Assembly (NCBI GenBank): GCA_963281155.1
Contig: CAUJLY010000002.1
Location: 4,030,001 to 4,094,000 of the forward strand
Source of the DNA: Rhabditophanes sp. KR3021
Taxonomy: Eukaryota > Nematoda > Chromadorea > Rhabditida > Alloionematidae
Length of the DNA stretch: 64,000 bases
Direction: 5' to 3'
This document shows, piece by piece, positions 9,167 through 20,871 of the stretch. Below the pieces are notes generated by a model. It ran no database searches. It had not been told where the DNA came from and worked only from the letters and a program-made list of their open reading frames with translations. Positions within the stretch are counted from its first letter, which is position 1. Every line of letters starts with the position of its first letter. A program made the translations under genes and the position numbers.

Positions 9167-12100
9167 ATGGTTAAAAGAAAATCTGTTTCTAAGGCTAATC
9201 TTTTATTTGTGAAAGAGGACCTATTAAAGAAAGAAAATGGCGTAGAAAAAGTTGTCCAGGAGGGTTATGACGACACCGTTGATGAAATTCCTCGCAAGCC
9301 AATTCAAATTGATGATTTTGAATCCAGTGACGAAGAGGTATGGCTTAAAAATTCTAATTTAATTAAAACAATTTCTAGGACTTACGTAATACGATGGGAA
9401 ACGTTCCTGTTGAATGGTACAATGAGTATAATCATATCGGATACGACAAACACGGAAAGCCGATTATCAAGCCAGAGAATAAAGATGAGTTGGATATCTT
9501 TTTGGACAAGATGGAAAATCCCGATTACTGGAAGACTGTCTTTGACAGACAAACTGGATCATCCCATGTATTGACTGACGAACAACTTACTAAGATTATG
9601 AATCTGTCTCAAGGAAATTACCCAGACGTCGGCTACAATCCATATGAAAAGTTCCATGATTTGTGCAGTTCTCAAGTCAGTATCCATCCAATTGATAATA
9701 GACCAGAGCATAAGAGAAGTTTCATTCCTTCTTTAGTTGAAAAGAGAATGGTTTCCAAGATGGTTCATGCCATCAAAATGGGGTGGACTAAACCTTGGTA
9801 AGTAGATTATAAAAATATAAAATATTGGGTTATCTGTAGGGGTTGTTTAAAAATCATAATATATTTGTGTCTATATAATAATTACGTTAATCCATTCAAG
9901 GAGTGTTCGTCAACAAGAAAAGGAAGATGCCAAGAACAAGGAGATCATCTACGATCTTTGGGCCGAGCCTGCCAATGAATCTCTTAGCAAGATGGAACGT
10001 TGGAGAATAAGAAACCGTTTGGAAGCTCCAAAATGTGCTTTGCCAAATCACAAAGAATCTTACAATCCACCTGCTGAATATTTACTTGATGCAAATGAAT
10101 TGAAAATTTGGGAAAATACTGAACCTGAGCTTAGAAAAGACAACTTCGTCCCTAGGAAGTTCGAATCTTATCGTAGAGTTCCATTTTATGAAGATTTCTA
10201 CAAGGAGAGAAGTGAAAGATGCTTGGACCTTGCTTGTGCGCCAAGAGTCAAGAAGGACAGACTTAACATTAGTCCTAAAGATTTGTTGCCTGATTTACCT
10301 GATCCAAAAGACTTGCAACCTTTCCCAACTAAGTTGGCTTTCTACATGACTGGCCATACTGGTCAAGTACGTTCTATCTCAGTTGAACCAGAAGTTGGAG
10401 AATTGCTGGCATCTGGTGGAGAAGATGGAACCGTCAAGATTTGGAGTATTATTGATGGTCGTTGTCTGAAGACGTTCAACATGGGAGCTCCCGTCACTTG
10501 TGTTGACTTTTGTCCAAATCCTCAAAGAACTCTTATTCTCGTTGCTTGTGAAAGTAAACAAGTCACAGTCCTTAATACTGAATGTGGGGATAAATTGTTA
10601 ATTTCCCAGACAACTGAATTTTTAAAGTCATTAGACATTAGTGCTTTGAATGATGAAAACGATAATGAGGGAATTAGTGTTATGTGGACTTTAGATAAGA
10701 AGAATAATGTCAAACTTACACTTCAAAACAACATCAAACAAGTCATTTGGCATGCAAAGGGGGATTACTTTTCTACTGTATCATTTGTTGACTCCAGCGA
10801 TGCTGTTTACATTCATCAGCTTTCAAAAGCCAAGTCACAGGTAACCTCATTTGCTGTTTTTTATTTTATTCAAATTGTTTTTAGAAACCCTTTTCCAAGA
10901 ACAAGGGAGCCATTCAAGCTGTATTGTTTCATCCAAAAGAACCAACATTCTTTGTTGCTACACAACAACACATCCGTGTTTACGATCTTGCTCGGTGTGT
11001 TCTTCAAAAGAAACTTCACACAGGTAGATTATTTATGTCTTTGACTAATTATATTTTTATTTTTAGGTAATCTAAAAATCAATTAAAAAACAAATCAAAA
11101 CCTTTAGTAAAGGGTAAAAAATATTAAAAGTCGATGCAATCTTATTCGACACTATTAATTAGGTTTTCGTTCATGTTGCTGAGAAAGATATTTGAGATTC
11201 TCTTTATAATTGTTGGATCTTTCGTGAACAGGACACCATTAGATTGCCCCCGAAGAGTTAGTATGTGTCAAACATCTTGGGGTCTATAATAACTCCGCAT
11301 TCAAGAGCAAATGCTTCGTTTGTAGATAAAGCATCAATAGAAGTGCCACGTTTTGAGTTCGTTCCATGATGTAGACTGCATGATCATTCAAAATGCATTG
11401 ATAAAAGTAATTACCTAACTTGTGGAGAGTTTTAGGATAGAGAAGCTGAACAAAATGCAGTTTGATTCGTGGTACAGTTAGGGAGTGTAAGACGGCTTTT
11501 GCTAATAGCATGCTCCATAGCAAAGGCGACATCTTTTTAAAATTGTTTTGTTGAGTAGATAACCTCAATAGCACTTTCCTCGTCAATCAACTTAGCAAAT
11601 AATGATTCCTTTCTAGTCATATTTCCATTATTTATCGTTGCCATAGATATATTCTTGGAGTGCTCTTCCATTATTTTAGTAGGTTCCTTATTTGATTGTC
11701 CATTTAGTTCTGACACTCTTATGTAATTAGACTTCTTTTTTATCACGCGCCACATAAACGTGATTAAGTTGCGTACCGTTCAATTCATCATTTAGCGTAG
11801 CTACTTTAGTTTGCATTGATCCGTAGACTCTTTCCCGAATATGATTTGTTGAATTGATACCATCCAGACAATAAGAGTCATACTCGGAATAAACAATGTG
11901 TTGAGTAGTCGCATCCTTGGTATGTTTCAATATACTCACAGCTAATTTACCAAACTCTGCAATTAATTTGTAGCCTAATTTACTACCGTGTTCTAAATAG
12001 CCGTAAGAGATAGTTTCATTGCTTTCTATGACCCAGTTTTAATCCTTTAAAAGTTTCTTTTTCCAAATAGTAATTCCGACAAAACAATGAGAATTACATG

Positions 12101-13375
12101 ACTCTTTAATTTTTCATAATTTTGATCAAATCGTTCGTTTGATGGAACCATTCTACTGATTAGCAACAGAATTTCGTAGCTGTCTTTTTTTGTTTGTAAT
12201 TAGCTTGACGCCACAGCAGGTTTTTCTAAGTGTTGAACCAACAACAAATTAAGCTCTTCGCAAAGTTTCGCATCAAACAAAATTCAAGGTCTTCATAATA
12301 TTTTTGAATTACTCCAAAATGACGGCAATATTTAAGTGATTCAAAGGCAGTCGTTAATCCAGAAGTGTTATGCTTTAAGAAGTGATTAATATTACAGGAA
12401 GGCGCAAAGAAGTCTTCATTTTATCTGTTCATTGCAACCCCATACTTTCGTATCTTTTCAAAAAAAGTTGTCATGATACTTTTTAGCATCATCATTATAA
12501 CTTTTAATTAACCCGTATTCATTCTCATACAAGTCACCCTTAATATTTTTAACAGATAATAGATATTGCTAGAGTTAGTTCAGGAGGTTTTAAAGCAACC
12601 ACTCTTTTTTATTCCTTGACTGAGTGCCTCCACGTCTGTAAGATTGATGATTATGTTTCATAATTGGGAACTTACCTTCTGCGACGACTTCTTGCCTTAC
12701 TGTAGCTTTTATTTGCAACGAGGCACTTGTTTCTGGCGTTGATTTCTTTTTGGAGCATTCATAGCCATTTATGCCATCGTTTGAACGTCTCATATTAACC
12801 TTTTAAGTTTGAGGGACATAAATATGTATTTATAATGACAAAGCTTACTTGAATATCGAGCAAACACGCTCTTACAATGAGCATTTCTTAAAACAACACT
12901 TTATTCAAATTTTGTATTCTAAATAATATCAAAAATACACTAAATATATTTAAAAAGAGCACATTTAATCAGTCAATTTTCAGGTACTCGATGGGCTTCT
13001 TGTCTTGCTATCGAACCTTTTGGTAACAATATATTCGTTGGAGGATTAGATTGCAGATTTGCATGGCTAGATATGCAATTGAGTAGACGACCATGGAAAC
13101 TCGTTAAGCATCACAAGGGAGCAATTAGAGGCATTGCCTACCACAAATCGTATCCTTTGTTGGCGACTGTTTCGGATGATTGCAATGCTTTTATCTACCA
13201 TGCCAATGCCCCTGACGATCTTATGTCTGAAAATGAATTGATCCCTGTAAAGAAATTGGGAGGTCACAAGGTCGAGGGCTCTAAACTTTCCATTCTTGGT
13301 GCTACCTTCCATAGCAAGGAGCCATGGTTGTTTACTTGTGGTGCTGACGGAAAAATCGGATTTTATTCGTATTAA
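9167..13375 (+). CDS. BOP1: Ribosome biogenesis protein BOP1 (WD repeat)
   Basis: CDS join(9167..9337,9379..9797,9901..10840,10885..11023,12984..13375), 686 residues, phases consistent. BOP1 is a nucleolar subunit of the PeBoW complex (with PES1 and WDR12) and is needed for 28S/5.8S rRNA maturation. The BOP1NT domain covers about residues 58-330, with hallmarks [51 protein letters not shown] and ERCLDL. WD40 repeats follow, with [23 protein letters not shown] first and the last ending [12 protein letters not shown]. An acidic N-terminus (DDFESSDEE) precedes the NT domain. Three introns are 41-103 bp, but intron 4 is 1960 bp and begins with a complete 44-bp intron (11024-11067) followed by an insertion with an antisense decayed gene. 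Confidence 0.96.
11284..12793 (-). pseudogene. Antisense decayed gene inside BOP1 intron 4
   Basis: Minus-strand open stretches follow one another with frame changes. A piece ending at 12590 starts [19 protein letters not shown] broken middle is followed by 11727-11939 ([14 protein letters not shown]), 11537-11755 ([19 protein letters not shown]) and 11284-11586. The order and several local matches (YSE..., K..V then MW, KE...A.L.-E...-EV.YS) parallel the antisense remnant in the DCC intron at 51475-52740. No intact reading frame survives. The protein family is not recognised, and a transposon-encoded protein or a captured gene are both possible. Confidence 0.45.
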
Positions 13376-16100
13376 TTTGTTATTGATATAACTTTATTGT
13401 TATTTTATTATCATTGATTGTTATATTTTGTCTTTATCTTGTTACTAGTTATTATTCTTTAAATATAAGACTTTCTCAACATCTTTAATTCTAATACAAA
13501 TATCTTATTAGATGCACTCTTTTTTTAAATTGATCACAATCATTTTCAAATCTTACCGCATTCTTTTTTGAATTTTATCATACTCTTTAAAATTGATCAC
13601 TCTTATCACATTCATTTTTTAAACTCTTTTTTAAAATAAAATGCACTCTCTTTCTAAATCAAACATATCGCCTTATAAATCCTTTTATGTTGATTTGTGA
13701 ATATTGTATGATTCAATATATTTATTGCTGTATTAGTAATGTGTACTTTTTTGGGCCTTTGATATCAGCACTTATAAAATATACAATATAATATATTAAT
13801 ATCAGAAACATATTTTATTTTGTGGGTTGTCTTCCTGAATCACAAACTAGTAATCGACTGTAAAAATACAAGTCGTCGGTTTTTTATATTTTTTCATTTT
13901 ACTAGTCTTCAACAACCTCAGCTTTCTCTTCCTGTAGAGTGGCGATATATCTAGTACGAGAGAACAAACCAAAAATGTGTATATGTGATGCTGTATAAAA
14001 CAGAACAAAATAGAACCCACTGCCTGTGGTGGTTCAATTATGTGTGTGTGGTGCTGTTACTAGCCTTGCTTGCACTTTGTCGTCCCTAAACCTGCTTTGG
14101 CGCTCACATTCACTTCTTGGTTAGTTATGTGTTGTTACAATGGAGCTTCAATTGTGTATTAACACAATAATTCATGCTTTAAAATTATTTTAATTCAGGC
14201 TCACAACTATTTTAAATTTATGCTTTAAATCATACTTTGAAATACTTATTAATTTAGCTCAAAATTATTCCAAATTGTTTTTAACTCATACTTAAGTTTG
14301 AATGATAAAACAGTTTTAATTTAAACGACAAAGTACTTTTTGATTTAAATGATAAAGTAGAGGAACTAAAGTGTCCGATTGTACACATTTATCGTATCAA
14401 AACCACAAACTGAATTTGCCATCATATTACAGTTGTATCTATATATATGTATAATTTTGATATCTGATGACCTAAGTATTTTTATATTCGATCAATTTAT
14501 CATTATAAAAACAGTCTTCTCATTACTTTTCATCAAAATTATACACAAATAATGTACAAATACAATTTTATATTAATAAAATAGAATTACCGAACATTTG
14601 CGTTACTTGTTTTGTTTAAATTATTAAATTTGGGATGTCATATTAATTTAATAAAAGTTGTAGTATAAGTCATATAAAATGTCTAAATCATTAAAATATA
14701 AAGTAGCAAAATGTAAGAAATAAAAAGTAGGAAAGTTTAATGTTTTTATTTGTTTAACTGTTTTAAATGTTTTGCTTTAATAATGCAGCTTTTTCCATAT
14801 TATGTACAATACGCTGTTAATTTCTTGAACCTTCTTCCGTTACCTTTGGTTGTAAAGAAAGAGGACGTTATATTCGAACAACTATTCCTTGTCATAATGA
14901 TTTCTTTATTTTCCAATCTTATATTTCGCTTGCTTACCCCTGAATATTCGAAATTTGAAATAGTAAAAAATAAATATGCGGCGATACCATCATAGCTGCC
15001 TAGCTAAAATACCTTAAAAATAAGCCCATCACTTTGACATTCGAAAATACGTTTCTTCCCAACAGACGTTCATCATTTAGAATATGTATTCATGTTAGAT
15101 AACAATTTATTTTTTGATTAAGAAACAACCATTCTGTATACTAAACCATAAAACGACTTTACAATAATCAAATGCTTGGATAGTCTCATGTTTGGCTCTA
15201 ACGTTTTATCATATAAAGATACACACCATACATGTCTAAATAAGTTCAAGATACTCTATATATGCACACATTAGTTCAAACATAAAATTCCGATCTAAAA
15301 TATCTAATCTTTATTCTCTTCCTTTGAATTACAAGTACATTGAAACACAAGTCTATGATAAAGTAATATCTCCGTATATGAATCCGTCGCTGGTGACAAG
15401 ATTTTTATACCGGACTAGTTCTTAGTTTCTCTTTTCCGTTTGTCTTTCCGTTTTTTGAAATATACAATTTGATATGTATAGATAGATACATATATGTTGT
15501 ATAAACGAAGCGTCTGTATTTTATTGTATCTTTTGAAAAAATGATTTTATGACGATGAAGATAATAGAAACTAGCCATCTAGCTAAAACTAACTTAATTA
15601 TTCCCTTACTGAAACTCCTCCTTCAGCGCGCAAATTTGTATCGTTTCCATTGAAATTTACATTCAACTGGATTTGTCTGCGACATCATTTGCATATATTT
15701 TAGTAAGCACAACAAAAGTAGTGGGGCAGCCGCCAGCGTCCGTTTGTCGCACTACTCATTCGCCGCATTGCTAAAGCACACAGGCTCAAAGACTCTCTCT
15801 TTGTTTGTACGTCCCCCTTCTTTTACTTCCTGTCTAATAGTATCGATCAATTTTTAGTCCAGGTCTACTGCATTTAATCGCGATGCGAAAAATATCGTCT
15901 GTAAAGTAAAACAGTATTTTTGCTTATAAACTATTTTAAATTCTTTATAAAATGCATTTTTTTCAATACATAAGGCCTATTCCACCAATTTTTAATTGTC
16001 TTTTTTTAAATCTCGTGTTTTTAATAACGACTATAAATGTAGCGCATTCGGTTATATAGAGTTATATATTAATTTTACATTGGTTTGTATTAGTCGTTGA
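13376..16100. other. Long intergenic stretch upstream of the RING gene
   Basis: No gene recognised. About 13500-13660 holds degenerate T-rich short repeats built on GCACTCTTTTT and ATTGATCAC motifs. About 14180-14350 holds loose repeats of ATGCTTTAAA-like units. A less A+T-rich patch at about 15610-15850, with CpG-containing sequence (AGCCGCCAGCGTCCG), lies 250-500 bp before the RING start and could be its promoter or 5-prime leader; that is inference. An open frame at 14750-14995 is hydrophobic and featureless, and I do not call it. Confidence 0.5.
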
Positions 16101-19100
16101 ATGGTTAATAATGGGGATTGTTTTAGATATACCATCGAATTGATGGATCCTTCGTCGGTGGGCTCAAATGTAATGCCGACAGGGCTTCCGCTCCAACCTT
16201 CTCAAATTCAATTAAATATTCTTAATTCTATGAACCTCCGCCGCTCTAATAATGCAAATAATTTACAAAATATACAAAATATACAGAATATACAAAGCAT
16301 ACAGAATATACAAAACATACAAAATATACAATCTAATGCAAGGTTTCAGAATACACTTCACAACAATCACATTTCCCCCTTAACACAACCATATTCTCTT
16401 GTTAATATGCCATCTTATTTCCGAGGTCAACCAGTTATAGAAAACAGGCCATACTTCACATCACAAGCTTTTCAATATGAAAGACCGTCATTCGGGCAAA
16501 ATAATACAAACTTTGCTCAGTATGCGTCCGAAATGATGCTTCACAATAATCGTGGCGCTAACAACACTGTAATTCAGCGGCCGTTAACACTGCCTTCTTC
16601 CTCGAATACAGTAATACAGTCTGCCAATTTATTGCTACCACAATCAAACGCCACATTCAACCCTACTCTGCCGAATTTCTATTGTCAAGTCCAGCAAAAT
16701 TCTCAGAATTTATATGGTGCGTTTCAAGTTTAATTAAAAATAATATTAAAAGACAAAAACAAGTGCGACTTTTATAAAGTTCGATTAAAAATAGTCACAA
16801 GACAACTTACATTATCAAGAAGATATCGATAAAAAGTAACAATTAGATTACGTTTGTCATCATAGATTTTCTTCATTTCTTCCAAAGTCATAAGAGTTAT
16901 ATTTTTTCGAGAGCATTTCGATTTTTGGCCTGCATTACGCCGTTTTCATGGTCTGTGGTCCATAAAGCGGAGTCAATAACTGCTGCTTCTTTATTGAAAT
17001 CTGATATTTTTTGGCATAGTTTCTTCATGAAGCAGTCTTTTTTCATACGCTTCTTTAGCTTGCTCTTGAGAAGGAGCAAAATTAGTTTCTCCCGAGTTTA
17101 GAGCTGCTTTTCCCGAGCTAATCTTCCGCTTTCAGTTTCTATACTCCCATCAGCTATGGAAATCATGTGGTTTTCTTGACTAGAGCACATTTCTTCTTAT
17201 TGTATTTAGATTTATTGCCTTAAACATACAATAAATTTGAATCAAAATATTATCAGTACAATAATATTCAAAATAACTTTCAATAACTTATTACTAATAG
17301 AAAATGTTGGAATTGGTTAACAAATTAAAATTGGGTGATTATTTTAATGATTAAAACAATAATATCATTAGAGTTTTAGAAACCTAAGTTTTGAGCTATT
17401 TAAAGTATCTAATGTCATCCATTACTCATCGATCAATTAAACATCGCAATAATACATTTTTCAATAACATAATTATTAATTCGTTGTATCATATTTATAG
17501 CTTCTCATTGCCCTGCACACGAAAGTTTTATTGCCGTCCAAAACCAATCACTAAGGAACAATGGTACGGTTTTAAATAATCCATCAGCAGGCCAACAACA
17601 AATGTACAACAACGGTAAGTGCCTAAATGATATCATTTTGGGCTATTTACTCATATATGTTTTCTGTCTCCTTCTTGATTTTATTATCATTAATACATGA
17701 GAGCATTATCTGTTTATTATCTTATACATTTTGCTTTTCAAAAATGTCTCTTCTATTTATATGATTGTCAATTATATCATACTTTACTTTTAGGGTCTCA
17801 TATCTCTCAACAACCTAATATAAGCCATACATCAAATTATAGACCATCTAGAACAGATGCTTGTCCTAATGAACCACAAATTCCACCTCCAATGATTAAT
17901 AGACATAAGCGAGCTCATGGGGTCAATATTATGCAACCTTGCGACGCTGGTTCTTCTAGATCCCGCAAAATAAGAAGGGTTGATTCGTATGGAACTAGTC
18001 AAAATAATATAAATGAACAACCAATGCAACGTTCTCAAAGCCACAGAGATTTCACTAATATTCGCCCCAGCAGAAATGTTCCAGATTCAAACAGAACAAA
18101 TTTGGAATTCGATCTATTTCCTGCTGCAAATGACGTTTTCGTGAATTCAAACTTCTATATGCCAACGACCTCGCAACTTACTCCTGTAAATGCATCAGTT
18201 TCGGCGATGAATGCAACTTTAACTAACACTATTATCCGAAACAATGAACAGCTGACTAATTTAATTCGAGACAATGAGCAATTAGCATCAATGGAAAGAA
18301 CTGTTGAAATGTACTTAGATGCAAGAGCAATCACAGACAGAGATTATGACGAACCTCCAATCCTAGAGTCCAATGCGATTGACGAGGAAATTCGTACATC
18401 CTTTGATGGTTCTGCACCCGAACCAGCTCGCTTACCCAGCAGACAACAAGAAAATATGTTCCAAATTCCAGGGGATATTAACAGATATGCGTATGATACA
18501 TCTGCCGTCAGTCTTTTAGCCCACATTACTAATCAAGGAAATGCCGAAGTGGAAGCACTAAACAGACAATTACAGCATAACAGCAATGCACTCTACTTCC
18601 GTAATCATTCTATGTCTGCATTTACAGGTGCGGCGCCTGGGGGTTACATCATACCTTCGTCTCCACGCATGAATCCCTTTGAAATGTATTATGTACTCAA
18701 CCATTCTGACTCAGCAATACATGGAGGTACATACCCATTCGTAAACTTTGCAAGTGCAGCTCAAATTCATAGTCTCATTCATCCTCCAAATCATGAACAG
18801 CTACCAGTTGGTGTCTCCTCGGACCAGATTAAAAAATTCTCTACAATTTTACCATTTGAAAAAGATGATAATGGAATAAATGAAGAGGATGAAAGATGCA
18901 CAGTCTGTTTGAGTGAATTCGAATCTGGGGATGAAATCAGAGCCCTTCCTTGTTCTCACAGATATCATACTGAATGCATTGACCGCTGGCTTGGCATAAA
19001 CAAGAAGTGCCCACTTTGTAGGTCAGTTAAATTAGAAGATCCAAACATTTATTTATTAATTAACATAATTTAAACACTTATATACATGCTTTGCCGAGAA

Positions 19101-19326
19101 CCATATTTGAGAGTCTTATTAGTAGGATATACTTAAACAAAGCTTCATTATGTTCTAATATTATTAAAAATAAGTTAATCATATTAATTCGTTCCTTTTC
19201 AGAGAAGATATTGACAAAAATTCAGAAAGCAATCAAGACACTTATAGCACAATTCGTGTAGGACCGTCAACAATTCCCTCCGCCCAAATGGAAAATGTGC
19301 CTTTACCAAGTCGTGTACTTGAATAA
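16101..19326 (+). CDS. RING-H2 E3 ubiquitin ligase (RLIM/RNF111-like)
   Basis: CDS join(16101..16720,17556..17614,17794..19021,19203..19326), 676 residues. The C3H2C3 RING lies near residues 590-632: CTVCLSEFESGDEIRALPC, then SHRYHTECIDRWL and CPLCR, all eight ligands present. The segment just before it (GVSSDQIKKFSTILPF) resembles the GLTKEQIDNL lead-in of RLIM/RNF12, and Arkadia (RNF111) is an alternative. The rest is Asn/Gln/Ser-rich and probably disordered. Residues about 52-78 are a run of N-I-Q repeats from a 9-bp tandem repeat. The donor of exon 1 (GC|GTTTCA) is weak, but it is the only one giving a continuous frame through exon 2. Intron 1 (835 bp) contains antisense decayed coding sequence. 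The substrate cannot be inferred. Confidence 0.82.
16258..16338 (+). repeat. 9-bp coding tandem repeat (Asn-Ile-Gln)
   Basis: About seven to eight imperfect copies of AATATACAA/G encode consecutive N-I-Q triplets, with two I-Q-S variants, inside the N-terminal part of the RING protein. The copies differ mainly at third codon positions, so the array is not very recent. Confidence 0.85.
16880..17200 (-). pseudogene. Antisense decayed coding remnant in RING-gene intron 1
   Basis: Minus-strand reading gives MCSSQENHMISIADGSIETE to a stop. After a frame change comes LNSGETNFAPSQEQAKEAYE, then another change, and EEMKKIYDDKRNLIVTFYRY downstream. Each piece looks like protein, but no continuous frame joins them. 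The ancestor is not recognised. As in UBA5, BOP1 and DCC, the remnant is antisense to the host gene. Confidence 0.4.
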
Positions 19327-19979
19327 CACTCTCGCTAGTGCCTACTGGGGACCGTTGATGACACCAACTGCCCTAATAACACCCTTTATCTGACTTATTG
19401 TGTTATTGCTTTAACAATTCGATTTGACACTCTTTCACTAAATCAATTGTCTTTCCCTTTTACAAGTAACGGAAACTGGTTCAGGACCTTTTTGCAACAA
19501 AAGATAAAATAAGAAAGTGTCTTGTTCAACAATTAAAATATTTCGAAAATTTAATTCATTTGTAAGCCGCCACAAATTGGGTATTTCAAATTATAGTTGT
19601 TACACATATTATATTTTACGCTTTTATCTACCATATTTCAAGGAAAGATATGTAACCGGTGCTTTGACATTTCCTTTCCAAGAATGTATTAATAATCGAT
19701 CATTTTTCTTGTTATAATTAAATTCTTCCATATTCTAAATAAATAAATTTTTATATCTTACTCAACATTTATTTTCTATTTACAAACAAAAACTATTTCA
19801 ACAAATTTGAGCGACCCTTTACTCCTAGTGGTCTTACAACGCTTTTCTATCGAAGTTGTTGGTTGATCGCCATTCAAAAGTAAAGTACCTAACATAATAC
19901 AAAGCAATATTTTAATATATTATTACCACTTTTGTCATAAATAATAATCAAGGACTTAATCTGATTTATTACAGGAATA
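19327..19979. other. Intergenic stretch between the RING gene and prefoldin
   Basis: Probable 3-prime UTR of the RING gene, with AATAAA-type signals near 19738-19745 (AATAAATAAA), followed by A+T-rich sequence. A TTTATTACAG acceptor-like site lies five bases before the prefoldin ATG. No other gene seen. Confidence 0.5.
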
Positions 19980-20781
19980 ATGTCTTCATCTGCTTTGACC
20001 CTCCAAGAACGTATTGATAGACTTGGCGTACCTACTGCTGAAGTTATCGTAAGTTGGATAATTTTTGTGTAACGGCTAATAATAAAATATTGCTGTTTAT
20101 AGGAAGATGTAGATTCTTACTTAAAGGTCCGTCCTGAACTTTCCGCCGAAGATGCTCATCAAAATCTGCAAACTGATTATCGGAAGTATAGAATGATTGT
20201 TGGTGAATTGACCAATCAAAAGGAAAAGATTGCTGAAAGTCTGCCCAACTTCAACCAATGTAAAGCAATCATTGAAGTCATGAAGAAGAAGAAGGAAGCC
20301 GGTAAAACGTTGACTACCCAATACAAGCTTGCCGATGAAATTTATCAAACAGCAACTGTAGAAGACTTGGATTCTGTTATTTTATATATGGGAGCCTATG
20401 TAATGGTTGAATACCCCCTTGATGAGGCTGAAACTTTCATGAACAAAAATATCACGGAAGTCACCAAAAGGTTCGTTTACTTAATGCATCGATTATTATT
20501 TCCATATTTATGAATGCTCATTATTATTTTTATATTTATGAATGTTCATTATTATTTTTATATTAGTGAATGTTCATTATTATTTTTATATTGGTGAATG
20601 TTCATTATTTGTTACTTTGTATTAATTAATGTCTTTTATCAATGATTTCAGACTCACTGACTTGGATGAAGAACTTGAATTTGTTGCAAACCAAGTTACC
20701 ACAACTGAAGTCAGCATGGCCCATTTCATCAATCATATTGTGTTGAAAAACAAAGGAAAGCAGCCAGTAGCAGCTCAATAA
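19980..20781 (+). CDS. VBP1: Prefoldin subunit 3 (VBP1)
   Basis: CDS join(19980..20048,20103..20470,20652..20781), 188 residues, typical for the alpha-type prefoldin subunit 3. The hexameric prefoldin delivers nascent actin and tubulin to the CCT chaperonin in the cytosol. The central LADEIYQTA...VILYMGAYVMVEYPLDEA segment is the conserved double beta-hairpin of this subunit. It is flanked by coiled-coil helices (DYRKYRMIVGELTNQKEKIA; LTDLDEELEFVANQVTTTEV). All phases close. A TTATTACAG acceptor sits five bases upstream of the ATG, which fits trans-splicing or a leader intron. Intron 2 (181 bp) is largely a tandem repeat. Confidence 0.95.
20491..20611 (+). repeat. 28-bp tandem repeat in prefoldin intron 2
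   Basis: About four copies of a 28-bp unit, GAATGTTCATTATTATTTTT followed by ATATTNNT. Differences between copies are only two to three bases, and the last copy is cut short. Confidence 0.85.
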
Positions 20782-20871
20782 TAATAATTTGCTTTATTGC
20801 TTTAATCAAAAGTTAAAATAAAATGATGCTTGCTTACACGTTTATATAAATAGTAATCATTATTAATTATA

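Noticed and set aside
14750..14995. Hydrophobic 81-codon open frame
   Set aside because: No homology, no flanking exons or splice sites in phase; hydrophobicity follows from T-rich DNA.
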